The translations under genes were made by a program, and so were the position numbers. Below, one piece after another: positions 1 to 5,768 of a DNA stretch of 7,432 bases; position 1 is the stretch's first letter; every line of letters starts with the position of its first letter. The stretch lies in the NCBI GenBank assembly GCA_937898445.1, contig CALEJY010000317.1:1-7432 (forward strand), read 5' to 3'. The notes below the pieces were generated by a model. That model saw nothing but the letters and a program-made list of their open reading frames with translations, was not told where the DNA came from and ran no database searches. The DNA comes from an uncultured Candidatus Melainabacteria bacterium (GTDB lineage Bacteria > Cyanobacteriota > Vampirovibrionia > Gastranaerophilales > Gastranaerophilaceae).

Positions 1-53
1 ATTGCAATTAAAATTAATGTCAAATAACCTAAAAATATCCTGAGTTTTTTCAT
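1..53 (-). CDS. 5' end of a hypothetical protein with an N-terminal membrane segment (cut by window edge)
   Basis: An ATG at 53 on the minus strand opens a frame that stays open to the window edge (17 complete codons: MKKLRIFLGYLTLILIA...). The two lysines followed by a continuous hydrophobic run look like a signal peptide or signal anchor. It begins 7 nt after the stop of the 44-codon gene upstream and has no Shine-Dalgarno of its own, so if real it is probably translated by coupling or re-initiation in the same transcript. No family can be named from 17 residues, and a chance frame cannot be excluded. Confidence 0.4.
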   Translation of the reverse strand, partial: MKKLRIFLGYLTLILIA

Positions 54-60
54 AAAATCA

Positions 61-195
61 TTATATTACAAAATATAACAATGCGAACATAGCGCATAAG
101 GATAATGAACTCAAAACAAACCAAGTGTGCATTACAGGGTGTTGATATGCCCAAATTTCTTTTATTGTAGTTGCTGCGTTTTCGATTGTTTGCAT
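61..195 (-). CDS. Small (44 aa) hypothetical single-pass membrane protein
   Basis: The minus-strand frame runs from ATG at 195 to TAA at 61. A strong ribosome binding site, AGGAGA, sits about 7 nt upstream (minus strand, 207 to 202), which is the main reason to believe a gene this short. Residues 1-20 are polar (MQTIENAATTIKEIWAYQHP) and about 21-44 form one hydrophobic segment rich in Leu, Phe, Ala and Val ending at the C-terminus, so one membrane span is predicted. The cluster W-A-Y-Q-H-P-V-M-H-T-W at the membrane boundary holds two Trp and two His. I do not recognise a family. Small subunits of membrane complexes (CcmD-, CydX-like) have this architecture, but nothing specific supports that. 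It is divergent from the U32 gene, with 144 bp between the starts and no clear consensus promoter. Confidence 0.55.
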   Translation of the reverse strand: MQTIENAATTIKEIWAYQHPVMHTWFVLSSLSLCAMFALLYFVI

Positions 196-339
196 CTTTC
201 TTCTCCTATAAACTGTAAGACTTTTGCAGATACTGAAATTTATTCAGCTCAACCTTTACATTATTATCATATTCATTAATCGTTTTTGGTCATCACCTAA
301 TCGGTTGATTATTTATAATCTTTAGGATAATATACAGAT

Positions 340-1584
340 ATGCGAGATGTAGAACTTTTGATGCCTGCGGGCAATTTGGAAAAATTAGAATATGCCGTAA
401 GATACGGTGCAGATGCAGTTTACTTAGGTGTAGTAGACTTTAGTTTACGTGCAATGAGAAAAGGTCAACTTATTACGATGGATAATCTTAAACAAGCGGT
501 TGATTTGGCTCATTCACTTGGCGCAAAGGCTTATGTAACGATTAATATTTTTGCGTTTAATAATGATATTAAACAATTAGAAGCTTGTATTGACAGGTTT
601 AAAGATGCTAAACCGGATGCGTTTATTATTAGCGACTACGGTATTTTTAATCTTATTAGGAAACATATTCCTGAAGTACCTGTTCATGTAAGCACTCAGA
701 CTAATACTTTGAATTATGAAAGTGTTAAGTTTTGGAGAGATTTAGGCGCAACAAGATGTATTTTGGCTAGAGAATTGCCGATTGCAGATGTAGCAGAAAT
801 AAGAAAACATGTTCCTGATATTGAATTAGAAACATTTATTCATGGTGCGCAATGTGTATCATTCTCAGGCAGATGCTTGTTGAGTGATTATTTCTCAAAA
901 GGAGAAAGAAAAGCAAATCACGGAAACTGCTCTCAACCTTGCAGATGGAGCTATAGACTTGTTGAAGAAACAAGACCTAATGAATATTTGGAAATTAATC
1001 AAGATGGTAGAGGCTCTCATATCTTAAGTCCAAAAGATTTGTGCCTTGTAAAACAATTGCCACAGTTGATTGATGCCGGAATTGATTCATTCAAAGTTGA
1101 AGGCAGAACAAAGAGTTTGTATTATGTTTCTGCGGTTGCTAAAACTTATAGACAAGCAATTGATGAAGTTATGCAAAATCCATCAGCCGATATGGAAAAA
1201 TATTTCTTAGAACTTAAAAAAGTCGGAAATAGAGGCTATACAACAGGTTTTGCTCTAGGTAATAATAACGGTGACAGTTATAGCTATGATATTTCAAAAG
1301 GTTTGGCAGGAGCAGATTTCTTGTGCGAATTTAGATCAGAAGAAAGAAATATCACTATTCCGTCAGAATATCATTTGGTAAAAGTAAAAAATAAAATGCT
1401 TTTAGGAGATGAAGTTGAAATTATCACTCCGAAAGAACAGTTTGTTACAAAAGTTGAAGGTATAAAAGACGAAAACGGAGAAGATTTAGACTTGGGTAAC
1501 ACAAATGCCGATGTTTATATCAAGTTTTCTCAAAGTCCACAAGATACCAAATTCGCTCTTGTTAGAACGGTTGGGATAAAATAG
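340..1584 (+). CDS. trhP: U32-family protein, TrhP/YegQ type (tRNA 5-hydroxyuridine synthesis)
   Basis: This 414-residue cytosolic protein has no signal peptide. It begins with the family's barrel start (ELLMPAGNLEKLEYAVRYGADAVYLG). The U32 signature lies at 164-182 (E164, F166, G169, C172, G177, C179, S182); Gln171 stands where the pattern expects an aliphatic residue. C197 and C201 follow in NCSQPCRW, then SPKDLC (C235) and IDSFKVEGRTKS, all typical of the YegQ/TrhP/YrrO branch. A C-terminal beta domain covers about 345-412. By family knowledge TrhP proteins carry an Fe-S cluster on conserved cysteines and use prephenate to hydroxylate U34 of certain tRNAs; the old 'peptidase/collagenase' label is probably misleading. 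Length is close to Bacillus YrrO and a little under E. coli YegQ. The ATG has only a weak, distant AGGA at 324-327. yqeG follows 55 nt downstream and is probably co-transcribed. Confidence 0.85.
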   Translation: MRDVELLMPAGNLEKLEYAVRYGADAVYLGVVDFSLRAMRKGQLITMDNLKQAVDLAHSLGAKAYVTINIFAFNNDIKQLEACIDRFKDAKPDAFIISDYGIFNLIRKHIPEVPVHVSTQTNTLNYESVKFWRDLGATRCILARELPIADVAEIRKHVPDIELETFIHGAQCVSFSGRCLLSDYFSKGERKANHGNCSQPCRWSYRLVEETRPNEYLEINQDGRGSHILSPKDLCLVKQLPQLIDAGIDSFKVEGRTKSLYYVSAVAKTYRQAIDEVMQNPSADMEKYFLELKKVGNRGYTTGFALGNNNGDSYSYDISKGLAGADFLCEFRSEERNITIPSEYHLVKVKNKMLLGDEVEIITPKEQFVTKVEGIKDENGEDLDLGNTNADVYIKFSQSPQDTKFALVRTVGIK

Positions 1585-1639
1585 GTAGTAGACAGCTAGG
1601 AAGCGAGGCGGCTAAGCATCTAGATGCGAAGGGAATACA
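1585..1639 (+). other. Relatively GC-rich intergenic spacer with a 12-nt perfect palindrome
   Basis: The 55 nt between the U32 stop and the yqeG start are visibly richer in G and C than their surroundings. They contain GCATCTAGATGC (1616-1627), a perfect palindrome, plus further CTAG/CTAA-containing pieces (1595-1598, 1612-1615). The 3' end supplies the yqeG ribosome binding site (AAGGGA, 1629-1634). There is no U-tract, so it is not an intrinsic terminator. It could be a short dispersed repeat or an operator-like or RNA-processing element; the sequence alone does not decide. Confidence 0.4.
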
Positions 1640-2119
1640 ATGTTTTTAAAACCTGATTATGATTTAAAAAATATTTATGAAATAGATTTAGAAGACTTGA
1701 AAAATCAAGGCATAAAAGCTTTGTTATTTGACCTTGATAGCACCTTAATGGGTTCTAAAAGAGGTTATTATACCGAAGATACTCTAAAATGGCTTGATAA
1801 AGTTAAGCAAGATTTTTTTGTCGGAATTGTTTCTAACAACAACAATCCTGTTTATATGGAAAAAGTTCGAGCATGCACTGATGTTCCTATCGTTTTTGAG
1901 GCGCATAAACCAGATAAAAAAGTTGCAGAAAGTTTTATGAAAGAGCATAATCTCATCTCTGAAACAACTTGTTTTGTTGGCGATAGACCTTTGACAGATG
2001 TTATGTGCGGCAAAAATTTGGGTTGCAAAACTATTCTTGTCGACTCAATAACTGCTGATATTGAAAAACCTATTGTCAGATTTGTTCGCAAACTTGAAAG
2101 ATGTTGTATTAGGAAGTAA
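1640..2119 (+). CDS. yqeG: YqeG-type HAD-IIIA phosphatase (probable phosphatidylglycerophosphatase)
   Basis: The 159-residue protein has the full HAD motif set: motif I F-D31-L-D33-S-T35-L, motif II Ser65-Asn66 in IVSNNNN, motif III Lys90 in AHKPDKK, and motif IV G114-D115-RPLT-D120. The opening (FLKPDYDLKNIYEI) and the C-terminal RFVRKLERCCIRK match the YqeG layout, and the length is typical. D31 would be the aspartyl nucleophile and D33 the general acid/base, with Mg2+ held with D115. The family is related to yeast Gep4 and plant PGPP1, so the likely reaction is dephosphorylation of phosphatidylglycerophosphate to phosphatidylglycerol at the membrane face; the substrate is inferred from homology. 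No membrane span is present; the basic C-terminus could aid lipid contact. AAGGGA lies 5 nt before the ATG. The gene ends 5 bp from the convergent transporter gene. Confidence 0.85.
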   Translation: MFLKPDYDLKNIYEIDLEDLKNQGIKALLFDLDSTLMGSKRGYYTEDTLKWLDKVKQDFFVGIVSNNNNPVYMEKVRACTDVPIVFEAHKPDKKVAESFMKEHNLISETTCFVGDRPLTDVMCGKNLGCKTILVDSITADIEKPIVRFVRKLERCCIRK

Positions 2120-2124
2120 GTTTT

Positions 2125-3072
2125 TTATATAAATATTTGAATTAACAAACCGGATACAATACTTATTCCAAGTAGAATTCCGATTACTTTTAGTGTGTCT
2201 TTAAAGTTTTCGTTATGTCTGCACAAGACAAGTATTCCTAATCCTGCGTTTGATAACAATCCTGACATTACTGCCCCAAAGCTTATAGAGCCTTTGATTA
2301 AAAGCATAGTCAAAGCAATTGATACTGCACAATTTGGAATTAATCCTACAAATGCAGTTATTACAGGTTCTAAAAATTTGACTTTTCCTAATAAAAGGTG
2401 AAGAACTGAATGTTCCGCATATACTGCCAAAACAAAGTTTAAAAGAATTGTGATAATTAAAATAAATACAAAAATGTTTAAGGTGTGTTTGACAGGATGG
2501 TAAATCAATTCTCTTTTTCTTCTGTGTGAAACACTGTGGTGGCAACATCCTTCGTGGATATCGTCATCAGCTTCTTCAACGATAGGGATATATTTGTTAT
2601 CCTTTAAAATCAAATCAATCAGATACCCTGCGCAAATTCCGATAATCAATTTAATTCCGATAATTGGAAAAATATAATGAGTTTGTGTCGGTTGCGCTAA
2701 TAAAATAGGAATTGCTTCATCAGATGTTGCAAGGTAAATTCCGATTAAAGTCCCTTTTGTAATAAATCTTCTTATGTATAATGTACTTGCAATTACCGAA
2801 AAACCGCATTGTGGAATAATTGCAGCTAAACTTCCGATTAATGGAGCTGATTTTTCGGATTTTTTCATAAAAGAATTGATTTTTTCAGAGTAGAAAAATT
2901 CAACAAATTCAATTACTAAAAATACTATAAATAATAAAGGTAGAACGTGAAAACTGTCTATAATAGCATCACATAGCCAATCCGGCATTCCAAAACTTTC
3001 AATTAATCCGTCAAATCCGGCAAATAGATTTTCATTTAATTCGTTTAGTCTATTCAAAAATTCAATAAGCAT
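2125..3072 (-). CDS. Polytopic heavy-metal/manganese exporter family protein (ArsP_2-like) with a His/Cys loop
   Basis: The 315-residue protein shows about eight hydrophobic segments (about 43-61, 79-100, 105-125, 132-155, 195-218, 234-257, 262-283, 295-314). Its two halves look like an internal duplication: PQCGFS at 87-92 is mirrored by PNCAVS at 246-251, each in a membrane segment, and TSDEAIP (116-122) by the LLSNAGLG region (272-279). This is the hallmark of the family annotated as 'putative manganese transporter / arsenic efflux' (ArsP_2, putative heavy-metal exporter). The paired P-x-C motifs are probable metal ligands. The loop between the halves carries an acidic, His/Cys-rich segment (about 168-183, including DDDIHEGCCHH) that could bind metal. 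The gene starts 26 nt after the tolC-like stop and shows no Shine-Dalgarno, so translation may be coupled. The true substrate is unknown; Mn, Zn and other cations are open. Confidence 0.75.
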   Translation of the reverse strand: MLIEFLNRLNELNENLFAGFDGLIESFGMPDWLCDAIIDSFHVLPLLFIVFLVIEFVEFFYSEKINSFMKKSEKSAPLIGSLAAIIPQCGFSVIASTLYIRRFITKGTLIGIYLATSDEAIPILLAQPTQTHYIFPIIGIKLIIGICAGYLIDLILKDNKYIPIVEEADDDIHEGCCHHSVSHRRKRELIYHPVKHTLNIFVFILIITILLNFVLAVYAEHSVLHLLLGKVKFLEPVITAFVGLIPNCAVSIALTMLLIKGSISFGAVMSGLLSNAGLGILVLCRHNENFKDTLKVIGILLGISIVSGLLIQIFI

Positions 3073-3098
3073 AATTTTATTTTAATACAAACAGAAAA

Positions 3099-4598
3099 TT
3101 ATAAATCTTGTTTGCCCTTTCTTGTTTTAATCTTCTTTTCTTCGTGTTCATCACAACCGAGAACTCTGTTCAAATGCTCAATTAACTCTGCTGAGTGGTA
3201 GTGCATTGCGTGTTCTGACTTGTGGTGAATATCAACAATATGATAGTGCATTGCCATTTCAACCTGAATTAGTGCAATATTGTAGTTGTATAAACTTTCT
3301 ACATATTCAGTCATAGCAGAGGTGTAATCCCTTCTTGCATTAAGCATTGCTAAATAATTTACTTCGCCTGCAATATATTTTTTCTCAACAATGTCAAAGT
3401 TTTCTAAGGATTGTAAAATTTCAGTTTTGGCAATCGGAATATCTTTTTCGGCTTTTTCTACGTTGTTAAAAGCTCTTTTTACCTCAAAATACAAATCCTT
3501 TTTAAATAATGCAATTTCGTTATCAGCAAGGTTAACTTGCGCATCAGCACCTTTTATACTGTGTTTTAATTCCATAATATTGACGGAAGAATTAAGGTTT
3601 ACGCCAACATGAAAACCATTATCCGTAGTTTGGTTTGTGTTGTAAAAATTGTAGCCGGCATTTGCAGTCAAATCAGGGAAGTAGGCTCTTTTTATATATA
3701 GAAGGGATTGCTCCATTGCGTGTTTGGTTGAAATTAATACGTTTAGATCGGGACTATTATCGTATGCGATTTGAACAGCTTCATCCATTGGAAAATTAAA
3801 TTCTTGTGGAGTAAAAGGCTCAATGTTGTTTGTGGAAGGTTTTTGGTAAATGAAATTGTTGTCGAATGCAAATGTTGGGGTATTTTTGATTGTGTAATTT
3901 GGTTGTCCGTCGAGATACATTGAATTGTCGAGGTCTATTTTTGCATTATTAAAAGCATTTTGCGCATCTATCAGTTGAATTTTTGCTTCACTCAAATGAG
4001 TTTTAGCGGTTGTGATATCGGGATTTTTTTTAGCAAGTTTTACGATATGTTCGTTGATTTCAACATTGTTTTCTGCAATTTGTAATAGTGCTTTTGCTCT
4101 TAATAGTGCGTAATATTTGGCTTTTACATCAAAAAGAGTTGAACATAAACTATCCATAAATTCGTATTCTGCACCGATTTTGTAAAATTCTTCCATTTTA
4201 ATATAGGCGGTAGTTTTTCCGAAATTCCAAACGAGTTTGTTAACGGTTACGCCAACGGTTGGGAGTTCTCTGTAGTGAGAGTTGTAGTAAATGTTGTCAG
4301 AATTGTTTTCGTTGTAAAACCCTGCACCTGTGTTAATAACTGGGAAATATTGTGATTTAGCTATTCCGAGATTGCTTTTTGCGATATCGAGATTATATTT
4401 TTGTTTTCTTATTCTGGGGCTGTTTTTGAAAGCTGATGCGACGCAGTCAAAAATTGACACAGAAATCCCGTCTTGAATAGTGACAGGATTGTTAAACAAT
4501 TCGTCTTCGTCATTTTCTATAGCTAGTGTATTTACGTTTCCTGCAAGTAAAAATAAAAAAGTTAATAATACTGTGCAGAATATCTTTTTCATGCCCAT
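3099..4598 (-). CDS. TolC-family outer-membrane efflux protein with a His-rich C-terminal tail
   Basis: The 499-residue protein starts with a Sec signal peptide (basic MGMKK, hydrophobic about 6-20, probable cleavage near residues 25-26). Two OEP repeats follow, about 46-228 and 270-450. Each opens with an A-x-x-N-S-P-like stretch (NSPRIR 59-64, NSPDLN 281-286), then SQYFPVINTGAG (82-93) and its counterpart RAYFPDLTANAG (304-315), then long helical coiled-coil segments. The IAGEVNYLAMLNARRDY stretch (409-425) is characteristic. The family forms trimeric outer-membrane/periplasmic channels for efflux pumps or type I secretion. The tail after about 448 is unusual: nine His in about 35 residues, including AMHYH twice (449-453, 464-468), a Cys, and a Lys-rich end. 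It lies first in a two-gene unit with the metal-transporter gene. No Shine-Dalgarno is seen. ATG 4592 (MKKIF) is an alternative start. Confidence 0.85.
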   Translation of the reverse strand: MGMKKIFCTVLLTFLFLLAGNVNTLAIENDEDELFNNPVTIQDGISVSIFDCVASAFKNSPRIRKQKYNLDIAKSNLGIAKSQYFPVINTGAGFYNENNSDNIYYNSHYRELPTVGVTVNKLVWNFGKTTAYIKMEEFYKIGAEYEFMDSLCSTLFDVKAKYYALLRAKALLQIAENNVEINEHIVKLAKKNPDITTAKTHLSEAKIQLIDAQNAFNNAKIDLDNSMYLDGQPNYTIKNTPTFAFDNNFIYQKPSTNNIEPFTPQEFNFPMDEAVQIAYDNSPDLNVLISTKHAMEQSLLYIKRAYFPDLTANAGYNFYNTNQTTDNGFHVGVNLNSSVNIMELKHSIKGADAQVNLADNEIALFKKDLYFEVKRAFNNVEKAEKDIPIAKTEILQSLENFDIVEKKYIAGEVNYLAMLNARRDYTSAMTEYVESLYNYNIALIQVEMAMHYHIVDIHHKSEHAMHYHSAELIEHLNRVLGCDEHEEKKIKTRKGKQDL

Positions 4599-4623
4599 AT
4601 TATAATTATACTATACTTGTCAA
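4599..4623 (-). promoter_or_regulatory. Possible promoter elements upstream of the tolC-like gene
   Basis: Read on the minus strand, the 25 nt before the start contain TTGACA (4623 to 4618) and two tandem TATAAT boxes (4610 to 4605 and 4604 to 4599). All are perfect hexamers, but TTGACA is only 7 or 13 nt from the boxes, too close for a normal sigma-70 pair. If either TATAAT acts as -10, transcription would begin at about ATG 4598 or ATG 4592, giving a leaderless message, which fits the absence of a Shine-Dalgarno. Confidence 0.3.
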
Positions 4624-4660
4624 GTGGGTTGGAGCAATTAAAAAGTTAAATATCTAAATT

Positions 4661-4688
4661 TTTGTGTTATATTAATATTCAGTATAAA
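4661..4688 (+). promoter_or_regulatory. Candidate promoter for the SDR oxidoreductase gene
   Basis: TTTGTG (4661-4666) and TATAAA (4683-4688) are separated by 16 nt on the plus strand, in the 123-bp gap between divergent genes. Transcription from about 4695 would leave a leader of about 27 nt containing the GGAG ribosome binding site. The -35 match is weak and the region is AT-rich, so chance is possible. Confidence 0.3.
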
Positions 4689-4710
4689 TAAAATTTGTAA
4701 TATTTATTAT

Positions 4711-4724
4711 GGAGATTTGTTTTG
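4711..4724 (+). promoter_or_regulatory. Ribosome binding site that fixes a TTG start codon
   Basis: GGAG (4711-4714) lies 7 nt before TTG at 4722-4724, the ideal spacing. The only nearby ATG (4709) overlaps the GGAG, is out of frame and reaches a stop after ten codons. No in-frame ATG exists before the Rossmann motif, so TTG is the start. Confidence 0.7.
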
Positions 4725-5579
4725 GAAAATCATTTAACTAAAGTATTAGTAACAGGAGCCAATGGGTATATTGGTCATCATGTTGTAGATAAATTGCTAG
4801 AAAAACAAAATTTTAGGGTATTAGCTCTAGATTTTAATAACAAAAATATTGATAATGAAGCCAAATACTTAAATATCGATATTTTAGAAAATGCAACAGA
4901 TAAAAATTTGTTTGAAAACTTAGATTGCCCGGACAATCTAATCCACCTTGCGTTGCAAGATGGATTTAACCACTACTCTGAGAACCATATTAGTAATTTG
5001 ATAAAGCACTTTGACTTTCTTTGTAATATGATAGACTCAGGAGTTAAGTCATTAACTGTAATGGGGACTGCACATGAAGTTGGATATCATGAAGGGAGAA
5101 TAACTGAAAATACTCCATGTAATCCATTATCATATTATGGTATTGCAAAAAATACATTAAGACAGTTACTTTTTGCTTATGCAAAAGATAAAGATGTTTC
5201 TATAAAATGGTTGAGAGCTTATTATATTACAGGGGATGATCTACATAATCATTCTGTATTTACTAAAATACTTGAAGCAGATGAGAAAGGTCAAAAAGAA
5301 TTTCCTTTTGTTTCAGGAACAAACCAGTTTGATTTTATTGATATTGATGTTTTGGCAGATATGATAGTAAAATCAGCATTACAAAATAAAGTGACTGGTA
5401 TAATAAATGTTTGTTCGGGAGTTCCTGTTGCATTAAAGGATAAAGCTGAAGAATTTATTAAATTTCATAATTTGAAAATAAAATTGAAATATGGTGTATT
5501 TCCACAACGAAAGTATGATTCACCTGTTATATATGGAGATAATAGTAAAATTCAAGAAATATTGAGCGCAAGCGTATAA
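4722..5579 (+). CDS. Extended-SDR NAD(P)-dependent nucleotide-sugar oxidoreductase/epimerase
   Basis: The 285-residue cytosolic protein has an N-terminal Rossmann fold with VTGANGYIG (T11-G12-x-x-G15-x-x-G18), an acidic end of beta-2 (ALDF, D37) pointing to NAD(H), and NIDI (51-54) for adenine contact. The catalytic set is Thr116 in MGTAHEVG and Y139-G-I-A-K143. WLRAYYITGDD (163-173) and FDFIDIDVLADMI (203-215) are typical of the substrate half. The pattern GTAHEVGY...NPLSYYGIAKNTLRQ most resembles enzymes annotated as dTDP-6-deoxy-L-talose 4-dehydrogenase or related surface-sugar 4-ketoreductases; the exact substrate is inferred, not shown. Length is a little short of the usual 300-330, and the C-terminus ends abruptly at SASV. 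It starts with TTG and is followed directly by a terminator. The nucleotidyltransferase across tRNA-Lys suggests a shared role in glycan precursor synthesis. Confidence 0.75.
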   Translation: MENHLTKVLVTGANGYIGHHVVDKLLEKQNFRVLALDFNNKNIDNEAKYLNIDILENATDKNLFENLDCPDNLIHLALQDGFNHYSENHISNLIKHFDFLCNMIDSGVKSLTVMGTAHEVGYHEGRITENTPCNPLSYYGIAKNTLRQLLFAYAKDKDVSIKWLRAYYITGDDLHNHSVFTKILEADEKGQKEFPFVSGTNQFDFIDIDVLADMIVKSALQNKVTGIINVCSGVPVALKDKAEEFIKFHNLKIKLKYGVFPQRKYDSPVIYGDNSKIQEILSASV

Positions 5580-5581
5580 GA

Positions 5582-5620
5582 AAAATAAAAAAGCTCCTTT
5601 TAAAAGGAACTTTTTTATTT

Positions 5621-5621
<1 letters not shown>
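5582..5621. terminator. Bidirectional intrinsic terminator between the SDR gene and tRNA-Lys
   Basis: A 40-nt inverted repeat centred on TTTTAAAA has arms A-tract-GCTCC / GGAAC-T-tract, so each strand ends in a U-run. One pair departs from symmetry: C5594 against A5609 is a mismatch in the plus-strand RNA but a G-U wobble in the minus-strand RNA, so the tRNA-Lys transcript keeps a continuous stem. Its edge touches the discriminator base of tRNA-Lys. It is nearly identical to the hairpin at 6921-6956. Confidence 0.85.
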
Positions 5622-5693
<72 letters not shown>

Positions 5694-5710
5694 AAGATTA
5701 TTACCCTCTT

Positions 5711-5738
5711 ATTATACATCAGGATTTTTAATTTGCAA
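5711..5738 (-). promoter_or_regulatory. Sigma-70-type promoter of tRNA-Lys
   Basis: On the minus strand TTGCAA (5738 to 5733) is followed after 16 nt by a perfect TATAAT (5716 to 5711). Initiation about 7 nt on would give a tRNA 5' leader of roughly 10 nt. The TTGCAA box is self-complementary and may also serve the divergent nucleotidyltransferase promoter. Confidence 0.65.
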
Positions 5739-5761
5739 TATTATTCTTTTTAATATACAAT
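5733..5761 (+). promoter_or_regulatory. Candidate promoter of the nucleotidyltransferase gene, sharing its -35 with tRNA-Lys
   Basis: TTGCAA (5733-5738), 17 nt, then TACAAT (5756-5761), a five-of-six -10 match. The predicted start site, about 7 nt further, falls on or next to the ATG at 5769, implying a leaderless mRNA. This agrees with the lack of any Shine-Dalgarno before that ATG. Confidence 0.45.
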
Positions 5762-5768
5762 CAAAATT

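Noticed and set aside
298..311. Small inverted repeat TAATC-GGTT-GATTA and TATAAT (314-319) before the U32 gene
   Set aside because: The stem is five AT-rich pairs, and no acceptable -35 lies 16-18 nt before the TATAAT, so neither operator nor promoter is supported.
340..1584. Annotation of the U32 protein as a secreted protease/collagenase
   Set aside because: There is no signal peptide, and the conserved Cys pattern and YegQ/TrhP-specific stretches point to tRNA hydroxylation.
1852..2091. Minus-strand open frame inside yqeG
   Set aside because: It lies wholly antisense to a gene with complete HAD motifs, and its translation shows no recognisable domain.
2195..2548. Open frames in other frames within the transporter gene
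   Set aside because: They overlap a gene with clear duplicated motifs and membrane segments, and show no domain or initiation signal.
3391..3612. Plus-strand open frame inside the tolC-like gene
   Set aside because: It is antisense to the second OEP repeat and has no ribosome binding site or recognisable motif.
4599..4721. A metal-sensing riboswitch upstream of the tolC-like gene
   Set aside because: The gap is short, AT-rich, shared with a divergent gene, and shows no substantial stem-loop; any tolC leader appears very short.
4709..4741. Ten-codon frame from ATG 4709 as a leader peptide
   Set aside because: Its ATG overlaps the GGAG that serves TTG 4722, it has no ribosome binding site of its own, and it overlaps the SDR start.
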